The position numbers were made by a program, and so were the translations under genes. This document shows, one piece after another, positions 7,803-14,727 of a DNA stretch of 64,000 nt. Source of the stretch: VRUE01 sp963774405. GTDB taxonomy: Bacteria > Actinomycetota > Thermoleophilia > Solirubrobacterales > 70-9. Positions within the stretch are counted from its first letter, which is position 1; the number at the start of each line of letters is the position of its first letter. The stretch is from assembly GCA_963774405.1 (NCBI GenBank), contig CAVZEV010000005.1, positions 992,001 through 1,056,000 of the forward strand. The letters run 5' to 3'. Below the pieces are notes generated by a model, which saw only the letters and a list, made by a program, of their open reading frames with translations, had not been told where the DNA came from and ran no database searches.

Positions 7803-9389
7803 TCAGCCGCGAAGGCCCAAGCGGCGTCGCCACCCGCGGGCGTTGAATGCCTGGGCGATGCGGTTGACCAAGCCGCGGCGTGTACGGGTGTAGGGGTACC
7901 AGGTCGGCTCGCGCTTGCCGCCAAAGCGAGTGATGACAAGCGACTCGCTGCGGCAGTACTTCTTGATCCCAGGTTCGCCGTGGCGGTAGCCGATGCCGGA
8001 CTCCTTCCAGCCGCCCATCGGCACGTCCATCGCAAAGTAGTTGACCAGCACGTCGTTGACGTTGATTGCGCCGCACTCGACTCGCCTTGCCACCCGCTCC
8101 GCGCGTTCCTTCTCACCGAAGACCGAGCCCGAGAGGCCATAGCGGCTGTCGTTGGCGAGGCGCACCGCCTCCTCGGCGTCACGCACTTTCATCACCCCGA
8201 CGACCGGGCCGAAGGTCTCGTCGCGCATCACCTTCATCGAGTGATCGACGTCGACCAGGACAGTGGGCTCGAAGTAATCGCCAGGCCCGGGAACACGCTT
8301 GCCGCCAGTCAGCGCCTTGGCGCCATTGGAGACGGCGTCGTTAACGTGATCCTCGACGATGCCGATCTGGTTGGGGGAGGTCATCGCGCCGACGTCCTTG
8401 CCGAAGCTCTTCCCGTCTGCGCCCTGACGGAGCTTGCCCACCTCGGCGGTCAGCTTGGTAACGAACTCGTCGTAAATCGGCTCCTCGACGTAGATGCGCT
8501 CAACCGAGATGCAGACCTGACCCGAGTTGAACATGCCGCCCCAGGCCGCGGCATTGGCGGCCCGATCCAGATCGGCGTCGGCGAGCACGATCATCGGGTC
8601 CTTGCCGCCGAGCTCGAGGCTGACCGGAGTGAGGGTGTCGGCAGCGCGGGCCATCACCTTGCGACCGGTGCGGTCGGAGCCTGTGAACTGGACGAAGTCG
8701 ACCGCGTCCACCAGGGCGCCGCCGGCCTCGCCCACCCCGTGCACGCAGTCAAAGACATCCGGACCGCCAATCTCCTCCTTCCAGGCCCTGATCACTTCGT
8801 CGAGCCCGAGTGGGGTGAACTCTGAGGGCTTGATCAAAACCGAAGCGCCGGCTTGCAGCGCCGGGATCGCATCGCCGAGGGCGAGAACCAGCGGGAAGTT
8901 CCAGGGGCTGATGATGCCGACGACCTGATGCGGCCGGTACTGGACCCGAAGCTTCTTCGCGGCGAGGAGCGGCGAGTGAGGACGGACCGACTCCTCGCCG
9001 ATGAACTGCGCCGCCTTGGTCCCGTAGAAGTTGATCAGGTCGGCAAGGTAGGTCGGCTCGTTGGCCGCGTCAGCGCGGACCTTGCCGGTCTCGGCCTGCA
9101 TCGTGTCCAGGATCCGCTCGGAGTTGTCTAGCAGCCAGTCGCGCAGCTTACCGAGCCAGTGGTAGCGACCCTCGATGCCGATTGCCTCCCACTCGCGCTG
9201 GTTGGCGCGGACCCGGGCAACCGTCTCGGCGACCTCCTGCGGCGTGCTGACCCGGACCGAGCCGGCGACGCTGCCGGTGGCCGGATTGAGGACATCAATC
9301 CGCTCGGCGGCGGGCGGCGCTGCGTCGCCCCCGTTGGAGCCGTTGATCGCCGTCGTGCTCGTCTCGACCGTTCCGCTCTCCACTGTCAC
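7803..9389 (-). CDS. NAD(P)-dependent aldehyde dehydrogenase (succinate-semialdehyde dehydrogenase-like)
   Basis: Oxidises an aldehyde to the carboxylic acid with NAD(P)+. The 528-residue chain has the family landmarks in order: ISPWNFPL (cofactor-binding loop), LELGGKDP with the general-base Glu near residue 257, and NSGQVCISVERIYV with the catalytic Cys near residue 291. ETFGPVVGVMKV and NDSRYGLSGSVF follow. A Ser/Thr-rich 25-residue N-terminal tail and an Arg-rich C-terminal tail exceed the usual core. It looks most like the actinobacterial GabD2 group, but the substrate cannot be fixed from sequence. It is upstream of metH on the same strand, separated by an inverted repeat. Confidence 0.9.
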   Translation of the reverse strand: MTVESGTVETSTTAINGSNGGDAAPPAAERIDVLNPATGSVAGSVRVSTPQEVAETVARVRANQREWEAIGIEGRYHWLGKLRDWLLDNSERILDTMQAETGKVRADAANEPTYLADLINFYGTKAAQFIGEESVRPHSPLLAAKKLRVQYRPHQVVGIISPWNFPLVLALGDAIPALQAGASVLIKPSEFTPLGLDEVIRAWKEEIGGPDVFDCVHGVGEAGGALVDAVDFVQFTGSDRTGRKVMARAADTLTPVSLELGGKDPMIVLADADLDRAANAAAWGGMFNSGQVCISVERIYVEEPIYDEFVTKLTAEVGKLRQGADGKSFGKDVGAMTSPNQIGIVEDHVNDAVSNGAKALTGGKRVPGPGDYFEPTVLVDVDHSMKVMRDETFGPVVGVMKVRDAEEAVRLANDSRYGLSGSVFGEKERAERVARRVECGAINVNDVLVNYFAMDVPMGGWKESGIGYRHGEPGIKKYCRSESLVITRFGGKREPTWYPYTRTRRGLVNRIAQAFNARGWRRRLGLRG

Positions 9390-9426
9390 TCCTCCTCGAC
9401 CCGTTTGGCTGGTCAGCCAACTGTAG

Positions 9427-9604
9427 CCGCTATCTGGCGACCAGTCTGTAGACGGGGCCTTCCTGGGAGGCGATGTAGATGCGGCCGAGGTTGTCTTCGC
9501 CGAATGAGGTTGGGGAGGCGACCGTGAGGCCGGTCTTGCGGTCGTCGCCGGCGCGGTGCAGGTGTGGCAGGAGGCTGCGCACGACGCCGGAGCAGTGGTC
9601 GGCG
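9427..9604 (-). pseudogene. Displaced duplicate of the 3' end of the sugar dehydrogenase gene
   Basis: These 178 bases repeat, with about 90 percent identity by eye, the 3' end of the glucose/sorbosone dehydrogenase gene at 10276-10454. On the minus strand this copy reads in one frame DHCSGVVRSLLPHLHRAGDD, then SPTSFGEDNLGRIYIASQEG, and ends VYRLVAR. Its own 5' part is absent. The copy next to the gene body has one extra base, which breaks the frame there. The 671 bases between the two copies hold a toxin-antitoxin module, as if that module arrived carrying a replacement gene end. Confidence 0.85.
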
Positions 9605-9612
9605 GTGGCCAC

Positions 9613-9650
9613 CTTATAACGTTGGACTTCTACAACGCAGACGTTATAAT
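9613..9650 (+). promoter_or_regulatory. Promoter and palindromic operator of toxin-antitoxin module
   Basis: TATAAT at 9645-9650 is a perfect -10 box with TTGGAC at 9622-9627, 17 bases upstream. The arms TTATAACGT (9613-9621) and ACGTTATAA (9641-9649) form a palindrome that overlaps the -10 box, as expected for autorepression by a toxin-antitoxin complex. The predicted start site falls at about 9657, the first base of the GTG codon, so the toxin message would be leaderless. Confidence 0.7.
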
Positions 9651-9656
9651 GCTCCC

Positions 9657-9949
9657 GTGAGTTGGTCTGCCGAGAGGACCGACGAGTTCGATGAGTGGTG
9701 GGAAGGCCTGACGGACCAAGAGCAGCGCAAGGTCGTCGCCTCGGTGGAGGCTGCAGGGGGGACAAGGCGGGGAAGACGAAGCGCTTCTACAAGAAGATGA
9801 TTCCGGTCGCCGACCGGATCTATGATCGCCACCTTCGCGAGCTCACCGAGCACGAGGGCGGCAAGGAGCACAAAGATGCCAAAGATGAAAAAAAAGCCGT
9901 TCGGCGAGCTGAGCAAAGAGGTCAGAAAGCGCCCCGGCGCCGCCGCTGA
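9657..9949 (+). pseudogene. RelE/HigB-type toxin with internal deletion and frameshift
   Basis: The first half, from the GTG at 9657, encodes a start typical of RelE/ParE-superfamily toxins (SAERTDEFDEWWEGLTDQEQ). After VASVEA the frame is lost; a second frame then resumes with GGDKAGKTKRFYKKMIPVAD and YDRHLREL, the usual C-terminal end of such toxins. About 60 central residues, which would carry the RNase core, are missing. The toxin is therefore expected to be inactive. The C-terminal frame runs into the antitoxin gene. Its promoter and operator are intact, so the antitoxin may still be expressed. Confidence 0.75.
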
Positions 9950-10232
9950 GGTCGACGCACGCAAGAACGCGATCGTCGCTGCGGTTCGCTTGGCGGAGCT
10001 GCGAGCGCAGATCGGCAAGACGCAGACCGAGCTTGCCCAGGTGCTGGGCATGACCCAGGCCAATATCTCCCGGATCGAGCACACCGAGAACCTCTACCTG
10101 CGCACGCTCGCCGACTACGTGGGCGCCCTCGGCGGCCACATCGAGGTCAACGCCGTCTTCGATGACGACGTGGTGCCGCTCGGGCTGGTCGAGAAGGACC
10201 GTGACTCACTCGCCGTAGATCTGGGTGCTTGA
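9876..10232 (+). CDS. XRE-family helix-turn-helix antitoxin
   Basis: A 118-residue DNA-binding antitoxin. The helix-turn-helix is at about residues 45-75 (GKTQTELAQVLGMTQANISR), the standard XRE core found in HigA/RelB-like antitoxins. It begins at the ATG 9876 inside the end of the toxin remnant. It would bind its toxin and the palindromic operator at 9613-9649. Because the toxin is broken, this gene may survive as an orphan antitoxin that neutralises related toxins, such as the one at 40.1-40.4 kb; that is speculation. Confidence 0.8.
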   Translation: MPKMKKKPFGELSKEVRKRPGAAAEVDARKNAIVAAVRLAELRAQIGKTQTELAQVLGMTQANISRIEHTENLYLRTLADYVGALGGHIEVNAVFDDDVVPLGLVEKDRDSLAVDLGA

Positions 10233-10275
10233 TGATGTCGAGCCATGCCCCTGCCCTTCGTTTGCAGAGGGAGTA

Positions 10276-10454
10276 CCGCTACCTGGAGACCAGTCTGTAG
10301 ACGGGGCCTTCCTGGGAGGCGACGTAGATGCGGCCGAGGTCGTCTTCGCCGAATGAGGTGGGGGAGGCGACCTTGAGGCCGGTCCGGCGGTCGTCGCCGG
10401 CGCGGTGCAGGCGGGGCAGCGAGGCTGCGCACGACGCCGGAGCAGTAGTCGGCG
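10276..10454. repeat. Second copy of the direct repeat flanking the toxin-antitoxin module
   Basis: These 179 bases match 9427-9604 in the same orientation. They are the genuine 3' end of the sugar dehydrogenase gene body but contain one extra base in the stretch near 10420, so the last 50 codons fall out of frame. Homology stops abruptly after GTCGGCG in both copies. Confidence 0.85.
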
Positions 10455-11457
10455 TAGAGGTAGCGGCCGCGCAGGGGGCGCGGGCCGCCGGGGCCGACCA
10501 CGTAGCCGCCGATGATCGAGCAGCTGCCGCCGTCGCGGGCGTGGCTGTAGGCGAAGATCGGCTTGGTCGTGCCACCGGGGTTTGGTGTGCCGCTGTTTTC
10601 TTCTTCGTAGCGGTGGTAGCCCTCGAGGGCGTCCCAGCCGAAGTTGGCGCCGGCGGCGCCGCTGAGCGTCGTGTAGTCGACCTCCTCGAAGCGGTTTTGG
10701 CCGACGTCGCCGATCGCGATCCGCGGTTGCGCGGCGCTTGTGGTGTCGAAGGAGAAGCGGAAGGGGTTGCGCAGGCCGTAGGAGTAGATCTCGTCGCGGC
10801 CCGGCTTGCCGACGAAGGGGTTGTCTGCCGGGGTCGAGTACGGCTTGCCGCCGCTCGGTCGCGGATCGATGCGCAGCAGCTTGCCCAGCAGGCTCCGCCT
10901 GTTCTGGGCGTTGTTGGGCGGGTCGCCGGCCGAGCCGCCGTCTCCCGTGCCGAGGTAGAGGAGGTCGCCGAAGAACTGCAGTTGGCCGCCGTTGTGGTTG
11001 GCGTTGACCGGGTGCGGGATCTCGATCACGGGGCGACGCGAGCGGGGATCGGCGCGAGTCGGACCGCGGCGGTGAAATTCATCGATGCGGATGTTGCCCG
11101 CGTTGTCCGTGTAGTAGACGTAGAAGCGGCCGCTGCTGCGGTAGTCGTGCGGAAAGGCGACCGAAAGCAGCCCGCGCTCGCCGCCGTCGCCGACCAGCCT
11201 GCGGATATCGAGGAAGGCGCGTTCTGCGACTCGGTGACCCCGCACCACCCGTATCGTGCCCGGCTGCTCGACCACGAAGAGCAGCTTGGGGAATCCCGGA
11301 GCGCCGGTGACGTAGGTGGGTTCGTCGAAGTTGCCGATCCGCTTCAGCGCGAGCTGCGGTGTGTGCCCCTCGTGCCGTCGTTTCCGCGGCCGACCCGCAG
11401 GCCGGAAGCTCAGCGCGCGAGCGCAGCAGGGCCGCTACGAGGGCGCGCCCGCTTCAC
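10279..11457 (-). pseudogene. PQQ-dependent glucose/sorbosone dehydrogenase, frameshifted
   Basis: Six-bladed beta-propeller sugar dehydrogenase of the GSDH family, normally a secreted or lipid-anchored quinoprotein. The central frame has LFVVEQPGTIRVV, GERGLLSVAFPHDY, HNGGQLQF, YLGTGDGG and YSYGLRNPFRFSFD, all typical. At the 5' end the ancestral start is probably GTG 11457, which overlaps the stop of the upstream gene as GTGA. The N-terminus is spread over other frames, one showing a lipobox-like LPAC. Near 10420 one extra base shifts the C-terminal SPTSFGEDDLGRIYVASQEG out of frame. Repeated damage suggests decay, although indel errors cannot be excluded. Confidence 0.75.
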
Positions 11458-12111
11458 TTTTCGAGGACTTCTCCGCTGTCGTTGACTTCGGTGTTGCGGG
11501 GCGCCGAGCTGACCTTCACCGTGAAGGAGCCGCCGGGGGCCGCGCCGCCGCCGGTCTCGGCCTTGGTCGCGTCGGTGAGCCCGGCCTCGACCGCGTAGAC
11601 GACGGTGTGGGTGCCGGGCTTGACCGCGCTCAGCTTCCAGACCAGATTTGCGGTCGCGCCCTTCTTCAGCGGACCGAAGTCGAAGGTCTTCGGGTTCGAG
11701 GTTTCGGCGCCCCCGTTGGCGCTCGAGCCGGCGAATTTGGGGTAGTGGGCGGCCAGCACCCAGACCGGCCGGTCGGGCTGGGCAAGGTCCGGCTGCGGGT
11801 CGCGGAAGCCGAAGGGAAGGGTGGAGCCGGCGCCCTGCTTGCCCTTGATCGCTACGTTCACGGTCAGGGCCGGGATCGTCTTGTCCCCCGTGTTGCGGAC
11901 GCCGAGATTGAGCAGGTAGGTCTGGCCGAGGTGCTGCTCGGTGCGGGAACTTGGCGTCGGTCACCTTGACTGCGTAGTTGCCTTCGGGCTCGTTGGAGTC
12001 CGAGGACGAGCCGCCGCAGGCGGCCAGCGAGAGCGCCAGCAGCGCGGTCAGGGCAGCGGCGACCGCAGCACGGTGGCGGTGACGCGAGACCTGTCTGGCG
12101 TGCCCCCCCAA
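11454..12111 (-). pseudogene. Secreted lipoprotein of unknown function, frameshifted
   Basis: The first frame gives a lipoprotein signal peptide with hydrophobic core and lipobox (LLALSLAACGG), then NYAVKVTDAKF. A single missing base near 11945, in a run of three identical bases, moves the rest to another frame: LGQTYLLNLGVRNTGDKTIP and onward to the stop at 11454. The mature part looks like a beta-sandwich of the kind seen in extracellular ligand-binding domains. One extra base would restore a protein of about 218 residues. The start is uncertain; TTG 12111 is the nearest candidate. It overlaps the sugar dehydrogenase start by four bases, so the two formed an operon. Confidence 0.65.
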
Positions 12112-12216
12112 AGCGGCCGGAACATACCACGGGGTTTGCCCTGCTCCCGAGCGGGTTAGCCCGAACTCAACAGAGCCCGCTGATGCATCACATAGACTCG
12201 GCTGAGGAGGAGGATG

Positions 12217-13023
12217 ATGGTCGGATCTGCGGTCAACAGGGCGTTCCTGCCCGCCAAGTCGCTGTTCGAGCAAGTCGGGGACATGATGATCCTCACCGCT
12301 CGAACGCTCGTCTCTGCGGTCAAGCCTCCCTACCCCTACGGCGAGGAGTTCATCGGCCAGTTCCTCTTCGCCCTGCAGCTCTGCTGGTTCCCGCTGCTGA
12401 TCTCGACCGTGGCCTTCGGCTTCGGCGCCCCGGGCCTGCAGGCCTCTAACTTCCTCTCGCTCTTCGGCGCCCTGGACCGGCTCGGCGGCTTCTTCGTCCT
12501 CGCCTCGATCCGCGAGTTCGCCCCCTTCGTCACCGCCGTCGTCGTCGCCGGTGTCGCCGGCACCGCGATCACCGCCGACCTCGGCGCCCGCAAGATCCGC
12601 GAGGAGCTCGACGCCCTGCAGGTGCTCGGCGTCGACCCGATCAAGAACCTGGTCGTGCCGCGCTTCCTGGCGCTGATGCTGATCACCGGCCTGCTCGACA
12701 TCTACGCGCTGGTCTTCGGCATCTCGGGCGGGATCGGGGCCGAGTTGCTCTACCACCAGTCGCTCGGCGGCTTCTTCGCCACGCTCTTCTCCAACGCCTC
12801 GATCACCGACCTCTGGGGCTCGGTGCTCAAGTGCACTCTGTTCGGCGCGATCATCGCCGTCGTCTGCTCCTACAAGGGGATGACCGCGTCCGGCGGTGCC
12901 GCCGGCGTCGGCCGCGCCGTCAACCAGGCGGTGGTGATCGCCTTCATGGGCGTCTTCGCCTTCAACTACGCCTTCACCCAGACCCTGCTCGCCACCAACC
13001 CGGACCTGCAGACGATTCGATGA
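12217..13023 (+). CDS. YrbE/MlaE-type lipid ABC transporter permease (first)
   Basis: Integral inner-membrane permease of the MlaE/YrbE family, about 268 residues with five or six membrane segments. Family blocks include IREFAPFVTAVVVAGVAGTA, ELDALQVLGVDPIKNLVVPR, and the C-terminal YKGMTASGGAAGVGRAVNQA. It corresponds to YrbEA of actinobacterial Mce systems, which move lipids across the envelope. A GAGGAGGAGG ribosome site precedes ATGs at 12214 and 12217; spacing favours 12217. The stop overlaps the start of the second permease (ATGA). No Mce substrate-binding gene is in the window. Confidence 0.9.
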   Translation: MVGSAVNRAFLPAKSLFEQVGDMMILTARTLVSAVKPPYPYGEEFIGQFLFALQLCWFPLLISTVAFGFGAPGLQASNFLSLFGALDRLGGFFVLASIREFAPFVTAVVVAGVAGTAITADLGARKIREELDALQVLGVDPIKNLVVPRFLALMLITGLLDIYALVFGISGGIGAELLYHQSLGGFFATLFSNASITDLWGSVLKCTLFGAIIAVVCSYKGMTASGGAAGVGRAVNQAVVIAFMGVFAFNYAFTQTLLATNPDLQTIR

Positions 13024-13819
13024 ACGCCTGGCTCGAAGTCCCGCGCGGCTGGCTCGACTCCTTCGGCGAGATCGCCCGCTTCGGCTCGCGCGTCGCCGGC
13101 CTCGTCTACAGCGGCCGCGTGCTGCGCTTCTTCGGTGAGAGCCTGCGCCAGGCCGGCATCCTGATCCTCGGCTCGGCCCTGATCATCTGGGGCCTCGTCT
13201 TCATCCTCGGCCTGCAGTGCGGGATCGAGGGGGCCTACCTGCTGCGCGCCCAGGGCGCCCCGGCCTACGCCGGCGTCTTCTCCGCCTGGTGCGACCTGCG
13301 CGAGATCATGCCCTACGCCTTCGGCTACATGCTCTCGGCCAAGGTCGGCACCGGCATCGTCGCCGAGCTCGGCGCGATGCGGATCTCCGACGAGATCGAC
13401 GCGCTCGAGGTGATGGGCGTGCCACCCGTCACCTTCCTCTGCGCGACCCGGCTGTTGGCCGCCTGGATCGCCTTCCCCTTCATGTATCTCTGCGGGATCG
13501 GGATCATGTACTTCGCCAGCTACCTGGCGGTCGTCACAGCAGATCGGCGACGTCTCCTCCGGCGGCTACCTGCTGATCTTCTGGATGTTCCAGAACCCTC
13601 CCGATCTCCTCTTCAGTTTGATCAAGGGCATGTTCATGGCCACCGCCATAGTCATGGTCGGTTGCTATTACGGCTACACGGCGTCGGGCGGCCCGGTTGG
13701 GGTCGGCACCGCCACCGCGAAGTCGATGGTCCTCAACATCGTCTCTGGTTCACATCATCGGGATGCTCGGCACCCTGATCTTCTGGGGAGCCAACCCGCG
13801 CGCGCCGATAGGAGGCTGA
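13020..13819 (+). pseudogene. YrbE/MlaE-type permease (second), two frameshifts
   Basis: Partner permease (YrbEB-like) starting at ATG 13020 within the stop of the first permease. The frame gives LREIMPYAFGYMLSAKVGTG and DEIDALEVMGVPPVTF, then breaks near 13536. It continues one base later as QQIGDVSSGGYLLIFWMFQN and GCYYGYTASGGPVGVGTATA, and breaks again near 13745. The end reads VHIIGMLGTLIFWGANPRAP in the third frame, with a stop at 13817-13819. Both breaks are single extra bases. All three parts align in order with the family, so the gene is either recently broken or affected by sequencing error. Operon intactness favours the latter. Confidence 0.8.
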
Positions 13820-13827
13820 GTACGCTT

Positions 13828-14727
13828 ATGGCAATGGACGAGCAAGAGCAGAGCGGTCCCTACGTAAGCGAGGACGGCCTGACGATGGGGAAGGACTTCG
13901 TCATCCCCGGCGTCGACCCGGCCGAGTCCGATCCCTACCGCTTCCACACCGGCCGCAAGCGCGACCACGGCGGCGAGGACGCGATCGAGATCATCGACCT
14001 GGTCAAGCAGTTCGGCCGCGCCCGCATCCTCAACGGCCTCAACCTCGGCCTGCCCGAGGACCAGATCTCGATGGTGCTGGGCCCGTCGGGCACCGGCAAG
14101 AGCGTGCTGATCAAGCACATCGTCGGCCTGCTCTACCCCGACTCGGGCGACGTGCTCGTGCACGGCGAATCGATCCCCAACATGACCGACGACGAACTCT
14201 TCGATGTGCGCAAGAAGTTCGGCCTGCTCTTCCAGGACGGCGCCCTCTTCGGCTCGATGAACATCTACGACAACACCGCCTTCCCGCTGCGCCAGCACAC
14301 TGACAAGAGCGAGGAAGAGATCGGCGAGATCTGCAACCGCCGGCTCAAGGAGGTGGGGCTGAGCGAGGCGATCTACAAGATGCCCAACGAGCTCTCCGGC
14401 GGCATGCGCAAGCGCGCCGGCTTCGCCCGCGCCCTGGTGCTGGAACCGGCGATCGTGATGTTCGACGAGCCCGACTCCGGCCTCGACCCGGTGCGCACGG
14501 CACTGCTCTGCGAGCTCGTCCGTGAGGTGCACGAGGAGAACGGCGGCTGCTACCTGGTGATCAGCCACGACCTCAACACGGCGCGTCGCGTCTCCGACTT
14601 CATCGCCGTGCTCTGGAACGGCAAGATCGTCGAGTCGGGCCCGAAGGAGGAACTGTTCGACTCCGAAAACCGGTTCGTCAACCAGTTCCTCAATGCGGAC
14701 GTGACCGGCCCGCTCTCGATGGATTGA
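13828..14727 (+). CDS. Mkl/MlaF-type ABC transporter ATPase
   Basis: ATPase that powers the YrbE permeases. In 299 residues it has Walker A GPSGTGKS (about residue 86), signature LSGGMRKR (about 189), Walker B IVMFDEPDSGLD (about 210) and a switch His in LVISHDLNTARR. The GMRKR form of the signature and an acidic N-terminal extension of about 50 residues are typical of Mkl/MlaF rather than other ABC proteins. GGAGG at 13811-13815 precedes ATG 13828. Its stop overlaps the TTG start of the MMPL gene, so the whole set 12.2-17.9 kb is probably one transcript. Confidence 0.92.
   Translation: MAMDEQEQSGPYVSEDGLTMGKDFVIPGVDPAESDPYRFHTGRKRDHGGEDAIEIIDLVKQFGRARILNGLNLGLPEDQISMVLGPSGTGKSVLIKHIVGLLYPDSGDVLVHGESIPNMTDDELFDVRKKFGLLFQDGALFGSMNIYDNTAFPLRQHTDKSEEEIGEICNRRLKEVGLSEAIYKMPNELSGGMRKRAGFARALVLEPAIVMFDEPDSGLDPVRTALLCELVREVHEENGGCYLVISHDLNTARRVSDFIAVLWNGKIVESGPKEELFDSENRFVNQFLNADVTGPLSMD

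Noticed and set aside
11410..12756. 448-codon minus-strand open frame
   Set aside because: Only its middle part codes (the signal peptide of the lipoprotein); the rest is antisense to the YrbE gene or out of frame.
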